Source: Microcaldota archaeon (GTDB lineage Archaea; Micrarchaeota; Micrarchaeia; Micrarchaeales; CABMGC01). Taken from it: DNA of 32,455 nt. Position numbers and translations under genes: made by a program. Of this stretch, positions 7,538 through 16,903 are shown one piece after another (the stretch's first letter is position 1; each line of letters begins with the position of its first letter). The stretch lies in NCBI GenBank assembly GCA_021801765.1, contig JAJYXO010000015.1, positions 1 to 32,455 on the forward strand, written 5' to 3'. The notes below the pieces were generated by a model. It did no database searches. It had not been told where the DNA came from and was given only the letters and a program-made list of their open reading frames with translations.

Positions 7538-7553
7538 TTGCGAAAGCTCGCAA
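7538..7553. repeat. Short perfect inverted repeat upstream of tRNA-Lys and gyrB
   Basis: TTGCGA and TCGCAA are perfect inverted repeats around AAGC. The repeat lies in the 216-base gap between the divergent tRNA-Lys and gyrB, which otherwise contains only A/T-rich promoter-like sequence. It could be a hairpin or a protein site; there is no further evidence. Confidence 0.3.
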
Positions 7554-7668
7554 TCAGCGTTTATTATCTATTATTTACATTAATAAGCCTTCCTAAACTG
7601 CATTTATGCTTTAATCACTATGTTGTATTTTATTGGTTTTTTCCTTGTTTAAAGCATACAAAGCAAGG

Positions 7669-7677
7669 TTTATAATC
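7669..7677 (+). promoter_or_regulatory. TATA-like box for gyrBA
   Basis: TTTATAATC lies about 32-40 bases upstream of the ATG at 7709. Initiation about 25 bases downstream would give a very short leader or a leaderless mRNA. Confidence 0.5.
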
Positions 7678-7708
7678 ATTAAAATATCTATTATTAGCGT
7701 TGATCTTG

Positions 7709-9616
7709 ATGGGCCAAGAAACCGACTATAATGCATCTAAAATCCTTGTTCTCGAAGGCGCTCAAGGGATCAGGAAAAGACCTGCCATGTATATAGGATC
7801 CACAGGCGCTGCGGGCGTTCTCCACCTGCTATACGAAGTGATAGATAATGCCATAGACGAGGCGATGGCTGGCTATTGCAAGAATATAAACATACGCCTC
7901 TACCAAGACAACTCTACAGATGTCGCAGAGGTAAGCGACGATGGCAGAGGAATACCTATAGACACGATGCCCAGGTACAACAAGAGCGCGTTGGAGATTA
8001 TAATGACCACCCTGCATAAAGGCGCGAAGTTCAACAGTGATGTATACAAAATATCCGGCGGCCTTCATGGCGTGGGGCTTACTGTAGTCAATGCACTTTC
8101 GGAATTCACCGATGTCAAGGTCAGGAAGGATGGCAAGGAGTACCTTCAAAAGTTCAGCAAAGGCGTCGCAATTTCACAGCTAGAGGCGATAGGGGAAGCA
8201 GAAGGCACAGGCACAACCATAACATTCAAGCCAGATTCTGAGATATTTCACATCACCACGTTCGACTCCATGGTGCTTAAGGAGCGCCTGCTATACACGA
8301 GTTTCCTGAACAAGGGCATACGCATAACCTTGGTAGACGACCGCGAAGGGCAGCATGACGAGAGCGTATATTTCTCAGAAGAGGGGATAGCTGACTTCAT
8401 CCGCTTCCTGAACAAGGACAAGGAGACCATAACTGGAATAGTTCGATCCAAAAAGCACGAAGACTCTACCGTCGTGGAGTTTGCGATGCAGTATAACGCC
8501 GGATACGACGAGGCCTTTCTTTCATTCGTCAATGCCATAAAAACCGGAGAAGGCGGCACGCACGTCTCCGGATTTCGAACAGCACTCACACGGGCAATAG
8601 CAAATTACATTTCCAAAAGTCCCTCAGGATATAGGGATATCAGGATAACCGGAGAGGACGTTAGGGAAGGCTTATCTGTAGTTCTCTCTATCTTCATGCA
8701 GAACCCAGAATTCGAAGGCCAGACAAAAGAGAAACTAGGAAATTCTCATATCAAAACTCTAGTGGAAACCGAAGTCTATTCCCAGATTTCACGATACTTC
8801 GAGGAGCACCCCCAAGATGCCAGAGCGATAATGGAGAAGGTTATAGGTGCAGCAAACGCCAGAGAGAGTGCAAAAAAAGCAAGGGAGCTGTCCAGAAAGA
8901 GAAGTATTCTTGATGATTCGGTACTGCCTGGAAAACTCTCAGACTGCACAGAGAGCGACCCAGAAAAGACAGAGATTTTCATAGTAGAAGGACAAAGCGC
9001 CGGAGGCTCCAGCAAGGAAGGCAGAGACCGCAATACACAAGCCATACTTCCACTAAGAGGCAAGATACTCAATGTAGAAAAAGCAGGATTTGAAAGGATA
9101 TTCGACAATGCAGAGATTAAATCAATGATCGCCTCATTCGGTACTGGAGTAGGCGAAGGATTCAACCCAGAGAAGGCGCGATACAAAAAAATAATAATAA
9201 TGAGCGATGCCGATGTAGATGGAAGCCACATACGAACCTTGCTCCTTACATTTTTCTACAGGTATATGAAGAGGCTTGTTGAGCTTGGATATATCTACAT
9301 CGCGCAGCCGCCGCTATTCAAAGTGTCAAATGGCAAGAACATTTCATACTGCTATAGCGATGACGACCTCAATATAAAACTCAACGAGTTGAAAGGCGAT
9401 GCAGAAGTGCAGAGATACAAGGGCCTCGGAGAGATGAACCCCGAGCAGCTATGGGAAACTACCATGGATCCTGAGAGGCGAATACTCAAGAAAGTAATGA
9501 TAAAGGACGCGCAGATTGCGGACAGCCTCTTCTCCATACTCATGGGGATAGACCCCGCACAAAGAAGAAGGTTCCTGCATGATCATGCGGAGCAGGTTAA
9601 CTTCCTCGATATATAG
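7709..9616 (+). CDS. gyrB: DNA gyrase subunit B
   Basis: This is the ATPase/TOPRIM subunit of the type IIA topoisomerase that introduces negative supercoils. The GHKL ATPase signatures are E43-VID-N47 (EVIDNAIDEA), DDGRGIP at 77-83 and GGLHGVG at 117-123. The TOPRIM domain shows EGQSAGGSSKEGRDR from E427 and DADVDG at 500-505, then YKGLGEMNPEQLW, so the catalytic acids E427, D500 and D502 are present. The usual EGDSAGG reads EGQSAGG. A TTG at 7700 is in frame, but ATG 7709 is preferred given the TATA-like box. At 635 residues it is compact, lacking the insertion of enterobacterial GyrB. It lies seven bases upstream of gyrA. Archaeal gyrases of this type derive from bacteria. Confidence 0.97.
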   Translation: MGQETDYNASKILVLEGAQGIRKRPAMYIGSTGAAGVLHLLYEVIDNAIDEAMAGYCKNINIRLYQDNSTDVAEVSDDGRGIPIDTMPRYNKSALEIIMTTLHKGAKFNSDVYKISGGLHGVGLTVVNALSEFTDVKVRKDGKEYLQKFSKGVAISQLEAIGEAEGTGTTITFKPDSEIFHITTFDSMVLKERLLYTSFLNKGIRITLVDDREGQHDESVYFSEEGIADFIRFLNKDKETITGIVRSKKHEDSTVVEFAMQYNAGYDEAFLSFVNAIKTGEGGTHVSGFRTALTRAIANYISKSPSGYRDIRITGEDVREGLSVVLSIFMQNPEFEGQTKEKLGNSHIKTLVETEVYSQISRYFEEHPQDARAIMEKVIGAANARESAKKARELSRKRSILDDSVLPGKLSDCTESDPEKTEIFIVEGQSAGGSSKEGRDRNTQAILPLRGKILNVEKAGFERIFDNAEIKSMIASFGTGVGEGFNPEKARYKKIIIMSDADVDGSHIRTLLLTFFYRYMKRLVELGYIYIAQPPLFKVSNGKNISYCYSDDDLNIKLNELKGDAEVQRYKGLGEMNPEQLWETTMDPERRILKKVMIKDAQIADSLFSILMGIDPAQRRRFLHDHAEQVNFLDI

Positions 9617-9623
9617 TGTTTAG

Positions 9624-12023
9624 ATGCCCAAGATTTTAGATGTTGTTTTAGAAGACGAGCTGCAATCGAGTTACATAGATTATGCAATGAGCGTAATCAT
9701 AGGCAGGGCTATTCCTGAAGCCAGGGACGGGCTAAAACCGGCGCAGAGGCGAATACTCTACGCGATGTATCGCATGAACAACCTTCACGGCCAACCTACA
9801 AAGAAAAGCGCCAGGATCGTGGGGGAAGTCATTGGAAAATTCCATCCTCACGGCGACATTGCAGTCTACGACACTCTTGCCAGGATGGCCCAGGACTTCT
9901 CAATGAATCATACGTTTGTAGAAGGCCAGGGAAACTTTGGGTCAGTTGACGGTGACCCCCCAGCTGCGATGAGATATACTGAAGTCAGGTTGAGGAAAAT
10001 AGCCGAAGAAACATTGGATGGTCTTGAACAGGAAACCGTTGATATGGTGCCTAATTTTGACAACACTGAGAAGGAGCCGTGGGTGCTTCCTGGAAAGGTA
10101 CCTGCGCTTCTTATCAACGGAGCATCAGGTATAGCTGTTGGAGTAGCTACAAGCATACCCCCACACAACCTCAACGAGGTATGCGATGCGATAGTGTACA
10201 AGCTCAGAAATAAAAACGCGTCACCAGAAGATATAATGAATATAATCAAAGGGCCTGACTTCCCAACCGGTGGAATTGCGCTAATGTCACAGGCAAGCGC
10301 TAGCGGATATTTACACGGCAGGGGCCAGATGAGGATAAGAGGGAAGGCAGATATCGATGAGAAGGAGGAAAAGATAACTATCAAGGAGATACCATACAAT
10401 GTAAACAAATCTCAATTGATACAGAGCATTGCGTCCCTAACCCGCGACAAGAAGATAACTGGCATACGGGACATCAGAGATGAGAGCGATAGAAAAGGCA
10501 TGGGCATAGTCATCGAGCTAAAGCACGGAGAGAACCCAGAACAGGTGCTAAACCAGTTATACAGGCATACGCAGCTTGAAGTCACATACCCTATAATAAA
10601 CCTGGCCATAGTCGGCAAAAGCTTAAAGAGCTTAAACATACTCCAGCTGATAGACGTTTTCATAAGCCACCGTACAGAGGTCATACTCAACAGGAGCAAA
10701 TACGAGCTCAAAGTTGCCAAGGAGAAACTCCATGTGACTGAAGGCCTTCTCAAGGCGATCGCCAATATAGATGCGATAATAGCGCTTATACGATCCAGTT
10801 CAGAAACAAAAGAGGCGAAAGCGAAGATTACTTCTGGCTTCGGCCTCTCAGATAAGCAGGCAGACGCAATATTGGAGATGCGGCTCAGCAGGCTTACGAA
10901 ACTCGAAGATGATACGCTAATGAGGGATAAGGCCGAGCTGGAATCAAGAATAAGGTACCACACCGAGGTCATAAACAGCATGCATAAAGTAGACGAAATA
11001 ATCGCAGAGGAGACCTTGGATCTCAAGAAGAGATACGGAAGACCGAGGAGGACGGAGATAGCATACTCAGAAGGCAGTGCAGAAATAACAGACGAGGATA
11101 TGATAAGCAACGAGAGGGTCACCGTCATACTTACTTCCGGAGGCTATGTGAAGAGAATGGCCACAGATGTATACAAGGAACAGGCCCGTGGGGGAAAGGG
11201 CGTTATATCCATAAACCTCAAAGAAGGCGATTACGTAAAGCAGATAATAACATGCAACAAAAAGGATTACCTCATATGCATCTCAAACAAAGGCAGGGCA
11301 TACTGGCTAAAGGCATATAACATACCGGAAAGCAGCAGATACGCAGAAGGCAAGGCAATAGTTAACCTTTTGAACGTCTCAGAAGAGAGTATAATAAGCA
11401 TACTCGACATCAAGGATTTTGCAAGCTCAAAGATAGCCTTCCTTACCAAAAACGGCATTGTGAAAAAAACTGATGCATCACTCTTCTCAAAACCGAGATC
11501 TACTGGCATAATAGCCATTAGCCTTGCGGAAGGCGATGAGATAGTAGATTCGATAATCTACCAATCAAAGGCATTCCTCTTCATAGTCACTGCAAATGGC
11601 AAGTCGATAAAGTTCAATGAGGAATCCCTCAGGTCTATAGGCAGGACAGGTATGGGGGTCAGGGGAATAAGGCTTACCAATGACACAACAAGAAACATAA
11701 TAGCGGCAAACAATAACGAGAGCATACTCACCATAACTGAGAATGGATTCGGAAAGATAACTCCAATGGAAAAGTATCGCGATCAGAGCAGGGGAGGAAA
11801 AGGCGTCATCAATTTGAAGACAAACTCCAAAACCGGTAAAGTTGCAAAGGCGCTGAGCATCAGGAGCGAGAAGCACATAATACTGATAAACTCCAAAGGA
11901 ATCAGCATAACAATACCTGCCGAGTCAATAAGGATAACTGGAAGGGCCGCAAGCGGCGTAAGGCTGATGAAAGTGCCTCAGGGATCTAAAATCGCCGATG
12001 CCAGGCCTCTGGAAGAGGAATAG
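9624..12023 (+). CDS. gyrA: DNA gyrase subunit A
   Basis: The 799-residue protein has the catalytic breakage-reunion domain with Tyr118 in AAMRYTEVRL and the GKFHPHGD motif upstream. In the quinolone-determining region, HPHGDIAVYDTLARMAQ has Ile79 at the position of E. coli Ser83, while the acidic residue equivalent to Asp87 is kept (Asp83). The C-terminal half is the repeated beta-pinwheel domain that wraps DNA. The gyrase-specific box is recognisable but not the classical QRRGGKG: it reads QARGGKG (YKEQARGGKGVISI), and a later blade has the similar QSRGGKG. The pairing with gyrB and the box together favour gyrase over topoisomerase IV. Translation is probably coupled to gyrB. Confidence 0.97.
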   Translation: MPKILDVVLEDELQSSYIDYAMSVIIGRAIPEARDGLKPAQRRILYAMYRMNNLHGQPTKKSARIVGEVIGKFHPHGDIAVYDTLARMAQDFSMNHTFVEGQGNFGSVDGDPPAAMRYTEVRLRKIAEETLDGLEQETVDMVPNFDNTEKEPWVLPGKVPALLINGASGIAVGVATSIPPHNLNEVCDAIVYKLRNKNASPEDIMNIIKGPDFPTGGIALMSQASASGYLHGRGQMRIRGKADIDEKEEKITIKEIPYNVNKSQLIQSIASLTRDKKITGIRDIRDESDRKGMGIVIELKHGENPEQVLNQLYRHTQLEVTYPIINLAIVGKSLKSLNILQLIDVFISHRTEVILNRSKYELKVAKEKLHVTEGLLKAIANIDAIIALIRSSSETKEAKAKITSGFGLSDKQADAILEMRLSRLTKLEDDTLMRDKAELESRIRYHTEVINSMHKVDEIIAEETLDLKKRYGRPRRTEIAYSEGSAEITDEDMISNERVTVILTSGGYVKRMATDVYKEQARGGKGVISINLKEGDYVKQIITCNKKDYLICISNKGRAYWLKAYNIPESSRYAEGKAIVNLLNVSEESIISILDIKDFASSKIAFLTKNGIVKKTDASLFSKPRSTGIIAISLAEGDEIVDSIIYQSKAFLFIVTANGKSIKFNEESLRSIGRTGMGVRGIRLTNDTTRNIIAANNNESILTITENGFGKITPMEKYRDQSRGGKGVINLKTNSKTGKVAKALSIRSEKHIILINSKGISITIPAESIRITGRAASGVRLMKVPQGSKIADARPLEEE

Positions 12024-12030
12024 GGCCTAT

Positions 12031-14757
12031 CTAACGCTTCCAGAATCTGCTGTTTTTCACAAATGTCTTCTGCGCCTGTATTATCTCTGCAACAAAATCC
12101 CTTGGCTCGCGCCGCAACAATCTTAATATCCTCGCCGCAGTGGAAATCCCTATTCCATAAGCCAGCAATGCAACCAATGCTCGGCTCCCATAAACTGAGA
12201 TTAGCCCTGCCTCTCTGAACATCTCTTCGCTCTCTTTGCCCTTCTTCCTTTTTCCCTTCAATTTATCCTTCATCATCAGCCTGTATCTTTCAAGGTCTCT
12301 CACTACCATTGTGCTGCCGCACCTCTTGCACCTGATATTCTTATCTGCTTTAATACTCACGGTTTCATAAAATTCATAACTGCAATAAGTACAAAGAAGC
12401 ATCACGCTGCGCTCCTTGAACTTTTCTTCAAACTGTGTTATCTCCTCTTCCTTAGGCGGGCCCATTTTTGAGAATTCTATATATTTAGTAACGTAGGCCC
12501 GCATCTCTCTTGTGAAGGGAGAATCGGAGTAACGATATTCTACCAAAATCCTATCGGATTTTAGCGCTTCTGCAAATTTTGCAACAGTTTCAATGTCTAT
12601 ATAATTTTTTTGTATATCCCTAATCGCTTCGCGATATATTGGCGAATCCTTGTAAAACCCCATAAGCCTATCAATCATGCTCTTTGTAAGCACAGCCTTC
12701 TTATCTGCCACTCCGAAAAACTTTGCTATCTGCGCAAACTTGTACCTAAAAAGCTCAGTTTCCTCTACAAACTCAACGCCTAGTTTCACCTTTTTCAGCG
12801 AGCCTATCGCCTTTTCAATGTCAGGTTTCTTTGCCGAGGCGCTATAGTCTACTATTATGGAATACGGGGTAGCCCTGAATGTTATGTTGCGCAAGCCCAT
12901 GAGTCTGTGCAGAATCCTCGCAAGGAATTCATTGCCTAGTTTTCCCAACGTTACATAGATGATTGCATAATCATCAAGATCCTCTATGACTACTTTACCT
13001 GCAGAAGGCACGAAGTACTTGTTCTGAGATGCGATAAAGGATAGTACCTTCTCCCTGCATCCCCTCTCCATAAATGGGAACTCTCCTCCCATCTCTATCA
13101 TATTGACTGTGGAATTAGCTATTTCATACGGCACAGGTATATCTTCCCCTTCCCAATCAGGTATCGCAGCTTCAATCTCTGATGACCTCTCTACCCTTAC
13201 CACATCATCATCTATGCTTACTACCCTCCACGGCACCCCTCTAGTTACAAATACTGATCCCTCATCAAGGCTGCTATACACAAATTTGTCGTCTAAGACG
13301 GAAACTATTTTATTTCTGACTATGTCCTTAACACTAAACTTATGTGCATCAGGTATTACGCTTATGTTACTATAGAAATACTCCAAGCATCTGCCTCCTG
13401 GCTTGACTATATGGTCTGCAATGGTTAAGAGGCGCAGGCCACGGGCAAACTCAAGCACAACATCAAATTCCCCTTTACTAATACCTGAGTACGGGGCAGA
13501 TGATTTTATTAGCCTAAACATCTTCTCATCATTTATACCTGAGTATTCAATGGCAATGGCGCACATCTGGTTCACTAAGACATCAAGTGCCCCTCGCTCC
13601 ATCCGATATCCTTCGAACCTGCCTTTGACAGCGCTCTCTATCACTGCTGATGATTCTACTGCATCTATAATCCCAGATACCAATATCTCCCCTCTGGCTA
13701 TCCCGCGCTCCGAGTGCCCTCCCCTCCCTATCCTTTGCACGAAGCGGGTTGCTTGCCTTGGCGAACCGTATTGCACCACCCTATCTATCTCTCCAACATC
13801 TATCCCAAGTTCCAGGGAGCTCGTTGCAACCACGCATTTTACCTCTCCATTCTTAAACCCATCTTCAACCTCTAACCTCTCCCTTTTTTCCAAAGAACTG
13901 TGGTGTATTGCTATCCCTCCGAGGCGATCAGTTTTGTCAAGTTGCATCAACCTGCTGCCAAGCATCTCCGCCAGCTTCCTTGTGTTTGTAAACAATATCG
14001 TCTGCTTTGATTCACTAACTATCTCCTCTATTCTTTCTATCCTTGCCATCGCTGCCTCGTCAACCCCCGCCGTGCGCATGAACTCTCTATGTCCAGCTCC
14101 TGCTCTCTCTGGCATCTCTACCTTAACCTCAAACTTTTTCATGCCCTCGGATTTTATATGCTTGTATTTTTTGCCGTTGAACATAAACCTAGATATCTCC
14201 TCTACATTGCCTACCGTCGCACTTATGCACACGCGCTGATATCCTGGAGCTATTGCTTCAAGCCTTTCCATTGCAACTGCAAGCTGGGCACCTCTTTTAT
14301 TGTGGTACAGCTCGTGGACTTCATCTACAATGAGCACTTTTAGCCTTGACAGCGAATTCCTCATCCTTTCAGAAAGGAAGAATCCTTGCAGGCTCTCAGG
14401 GGTTGTTATAAGGAGCTGCGGAGGCTTCGCAGCCTGCGCCATTCTCTCTGACTGGCTGGTATCCCCGTGCCTTACTGCAAGGCTTACTCCAACTTCCTTG
14501 CATATCCATTCTAGCCTCTTCATAAGATCCCTATTGAGGGATCTCAGCGGCGTCACATAGATGGCATTCACGCCTGCTTTATCATCGATGCCTATTAGCA
14601 TATTTATTATAGGGAGCATTGCAGCCTCTGTCTTCCCGCTGCCAGTCGGCGCTGTAATTATGCAATCAAAACCCTCCTTAACCTGCCCAATCGCAAGGGA
14701 TTGTATCTCTGTAAATCCCTTGTACCTCTCAAGGAAAATAGAATATGCGTCTTTCAT
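12031..14757 (-). CDS. Lhr-type superfamily 2 DNA/RNA helicase
   Basis: The 908-residue protein has all helicase motifs: Walker A APTGSGKT (36-43), TPLRSL (motif Ia), TTPESL (Ib), DEVH at 145-148 in the Lhr-typical DEVHELYHNKRGAQL, the SAT motif (CISATVGN), FTNTRK, and SSLELGIDVG followed by QRIGRGGH. The region after the two RecA domains matches the Lhr core (winged helix and beta-barrel). Near the C-terminus a Cys4 zinc module is visible: Cys789-x2-Cys792 and Cys810-x2-Cys813, then a basic stretch. Lhr proteins act in DNA repair and RNA metabolism; the subfamily is not certain. It follows the surface-protein gene by 23 bases with no clear ribosome binding site. Its stop faces the gyrA stop only seven bases away. 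Confidence 0.93.
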   Translation of the reverse strand: MKDAYSIFLERYKGFTEIQSLAIGQVKEGFDCIITAPTGSGKTEAAMLPIINMLIGIDDKAGVNAIYVTPLRSLNRDLMKRLEWICKEVGVSLAVRHGDTSQSERMAQAAKPPQLLITTPESLQGFFLSERMRNSLSRLKVLIVDEVHELYHNKRGAQLAVAMERLEAIAPGYQRVCISATVGNVEEISRFMFNGKKYKHIKSEGMKKFEVKVEMPERAGAGHREFMRTAGVDEAAMARIERIEEIVSESKQTILFTNTRKLAEMLGSRLMQLDKTDRLGGIAIHHSSLEKRERLEVEDGFKNGEVKCVVATSSLELGIDVGEIDRVVQYGSPRQATRFVQRIGRGGHSERGIARGEILVSGIIDAVESSAVIESAVKGRFEGYRMERGALDVLVNQMCAIAIEYSGINDEKMFRLIKSSAPYSGISKGEFDVVLEFARGLRLLTIADHIVKPGGRCLEYFYSNISVIPDAHKFSVKDIVRNKIVSVLDDKFVYSSLDEGSVFVTRGVPWRVVSIDDDVVRVERSSEIEAAIPDWEGEDIPVPYEIANSTVNMIEMGGEFPFMERGCREKVLSFIASQNKYFVPSAGKVVIEDLDDYAIIYVTLGKLGNEFLARILHRLMGLRNITFRATPYSIIVDYSASAKKPDIEKAIGSLKKVKLGVEFVEETELFRYKFAQIAKFFGVADKKAVLTKSMIDRLMGFYKDSPIYREAIRDIQKNYIDIETVAKFAEALKSDRILVEYRYSDSPFTREMRAYVTKYIEFSKMGPPKEEEITQFEEKFKERSVMLLCTYCSYEFYETVSIKADKNIRCKRCGSTMVVRDLERYRLMMKDKLKGKRKKGKESEEMFREAGLISVYGSRALVALLAYGIGISTAARILRLLRREPRDFVAEIIQAQKTFVKNSRFWKR

Positions 14758-14780
14758 AATGTCTACTATTGGCCTAGCGC

Positions 14781-16382
14781 CTACACTATTGTTGCAGTTC
14801 CGTTGGTTTCTATATTGGCCCCTCCTTCTGTATAATTAAGGGCCAAATGGAGATTAAGTCCTGCAAGCAGGCCGGTGAGCCTGGTGCCATAATTATAGCA
14901 ACTTGCACTGACATTTGCAACTTCTCCACCTAGAATAACTCCTGATAGCCTGCTCACATTCGCCTGCCCAGCCTCATAGCATGAGATGCTGTCAAGTTTG
15001 ATGGTTTGGTTGCTCTGGCTACGCAGAGAGAAACTTATGGTGCCATTGTCAAATATTGCGTTTGAGCAGGCAAATCCTTTTATAACACAAACATTCCTCA
15101 CTTCAGGTGTAAAGTTCAATGATTGGCCGCCAAAACCAAGGGCAAGTAATATTCCTATATTCTTGCTTGCTTGATCTAGCACCATGGAGACGTTGACAAG
15201 TGCAGAAGCGCTGACATTAAGGCCTTTAACATACTCTGTAGTCCTGACTAGCGAAAGGTTGCTTATGCTGCCTGATTTGTCCAATACATACGAGCTGCAG
15301 TAGTTTATGCCATTGAAACTGTCAAGCACGCCATAGCATCCACTGTCATTCACTACTCCCTTATTGCCTACGGATGCGAAGATAATTGATTTGTTAGATA
15401 CAAAAAGCCTGCCATAATCGTATGAACCTGCCGATACCGATGTGAAGTTTCCTATTGTTCCGGTATCTATTGCGTTTATTCCTGTGAAATTGAATGCGAA
15501 ATCAGATGCACCGTGTGAAAATTTCATTCCTACTATCTCATTGCAGGTGGTGCTACCTTCAGCAGCCAGGCTCTTCGTCCACCCCCCAGAATACCAACTG
15601 CAGAGCGTGAGGTTTTTGCCCAGGCTCGCATAAGCTATGCTCATGTTACCTACAGTTTCGTTAACTACATTAGCTCCTTTGCCTATTGCAGCATCGGCGA
15701 CGATGCTTGGCTTTATAAAACCGCTGAGCCATACCGAGGCCAGCGTCTGGTTTGAATACACTGCGCTCACAGCTTTTATGCTGTTTAAGTACGGCAAGCT
15801 AAGGTTCAACATCGGATATAGCAGGCTGTTTAGGTTCTTTATCCTAGTAAGCGAGAATCCGCCTTCGCTGTAATTTTCATAAAGATAAGATGAAACTGCA
15901 TATCCTAACGCACTCATATCTGATTCATTATATGCGATTGGATCGCCAGGCATCAGTTCTGAAGGTGAAGCGTTATCGATTCTTAGAACCTGAAGGTCAA
16001 ATCCATCGTGTGTGAGGTTCCTGTCACCTATGTTGTAAAGCCTGCCAGGGTCCGCCACAGCAGTAATATTGTATAATCCCGGATACTTGCCAACGTAAGT
16101 GAAGTTAAACTCCGCTTCTCCATGCCCAGGCACGGATACTCTGTACACTCCTGAAAGCGTGCCGTTGACGAACATTCCAATGCTCATGTTCCTTATCTGA
16201 CTCCCTCCTAGGTTGGATACCACTACGGGTATTACCGTGCTGTTGAACTCATATATGCTTGATTGATGGCCGCCAAGCCTGACTGAAATAGCAAGGCTAG
16301 GGCTGTAAACATATCTGAAATAGACTGAAACTGCAGCTATGGCTATTATCAGCAGAGCCCATAGGTAAGGTTCTTTCTTCAT
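14781..16382 (-). CDS. Membrane-anchored, sequon-rich extracellular protein
   Basis: The 533-residue protein has an N-terminal membrane helix (about residues 7-24, WALLIIAIAAVSVYF) without a clear cleavage site, so it is probably a signal anchor. A CARDB-like beta-sandwich follows (about 28-115: TVIPVVVSNLGGSQIRNMSI, EAEFNFTYVGKYPGLYNITA). The rest is a long beta-rich region with more than 20 N-x-S/T sequons and several Cys residues. No enzymatic motif is visible. The start ATG overlaps the stop of the upstream winged-helix gene (ATGA), so the two are translationally coupled. Exposure outside the cell is supported by the anchor and sequons; its role is unknown. Confidence 0.8.
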   Translation of the reverse strand: MKKEPYLWALLIIAIAAVSVYFRYVYSPSLAISVRLGGHQSSIYEFNSTVIPVVVSNLGGSQIRNMSIGMFVNGTLSGVYRVSVPGHGEAEFNFTYVGKYPGLYNITAVADPGRLYNIGDRNLTHDGFDLQVLRIDNASPSELMPGDPIAYNESDMSALGYAVSSYLYENYSEGGFSLTRIKNLNSLLYPMLNLSLPYLNSIKAVSAVYSNQTLASVWLSGFIKPSIVADAAIGKGANVVNETVGNMSIAYASLGKNLTLCSWYSGGWTKSLAAEGSTTCNEIVGMKFSHGASDFAFNFTGINAIDTGTIGNFTSVSAGSYDYGRLFVSNKSIIFASVGNKGVVNDSGCYGVLDSFNGINYCSSYVLDKSGSISNLSLVRTTEYVKGLNVSASALVNVSMVLDQASKNIGILLALGFGGQSLNFTPEVRNVCVIKGFACSNAIFDNGTISFSLRSQSNQTIKLDSISCYEAGQANVSRLSGVILGGEVANVSASCYNYGTRLTGLLAGLNLHLALNYTEGGANIETNGTATIV

Positions 16383-16849
16383 CTCATTCCACTTTTTGTT
16401 TTAAGTTCTCTTACGACTTCTCCAACGCGCCCAGAGACATCCCTGTAAAAGCTTTCTAACATTGCGGAGATCCATACCTGGGCATCGAACCGGTCTCCGA
16501 AGCTCGGGGGCTTTAAATAAAACTTTCCCTTTTCGTTCTCCACAAAGCCCATTCGCTTCATGCGAAGTAGATGGTACCTGAGCGTCTTCTCATTTATTTC
16601 TTCCCAGTTGGTATTTATATATTCTATCATTTCCTTGACGCTCGGATCTTTCTGCAGCACGAACTGGAACTGTATCATGGCATCCAAAACAGCTACCGAC
16701 CCTAGCCTTGACTCCCCTGGGTTTATTATCCCCAAAGATAGCGCAAGCCATCTTATTGCAGATCTTCTAGTCTCCAAAACCTCCTTATTCAACCTGAGGC
16801 ACCTTATGGTGAGCTCCTTCTCTATCAGCGCAGATTCATTAAGTTCCAC
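16379..16849 (-). CDS. Winged-helix DNA-binding protein
   Basis: The 156-residue protein has a predicted winged helix at about 70-125 (VKEMIEYINTNWEEINEKTL, then YHLLRMKRMGFVENEKGKFY). The recognition helix and wing are followed by KPPSFGDRFDAQVWISAML and a helical tail. The N-terminal half is helical (ELTIRCLRLNKEVLETRR). It is a likely transcription regulator, but I cannot name the family. The start is a GTG at 16847-16849; there is no ATG nearby, and an A/T-rich box (about 16867-16880) lies about 20-30 bases upstream, so the mRNA may be leaderless. It overlaps the sequon-rich surface gene by four bases and may control it. Confidence 0.72.
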   Translation of the reverse strand: MELNESALIEKELTIRCLRLNKEVLETRRSAIRWLALSLGIINPGESRLGSVAVLDAMIQFQFVLQKDPSVKEMIEYINTNWEEINEKTLRYHLLRMKRMGFVENEKGKFYLKPPSFGDRFDAQVWISAMLESFYRDVSGRVGEVVRELKTKSGMR

Positions 16850-16903
16850 GTAAATTCTATTGCAGGCTAATATTATTAATGTTGCAGTAAAGCACAGCCG
16901 TGG

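Noticed and set aside
10412-11128. 238-codon open frame on the minus strand
   Set aside because: Antisense to gyrA; Ser/Leu-rich without motifs.
13403-14239. 278-codon open frame on the plus strand
   Set aside because: It is the antisense of the Lhr helicase, whose motifs are fully conserved; the translation is low-complexity Ser/Thr/Pro-rich and typical of a shadow frame.
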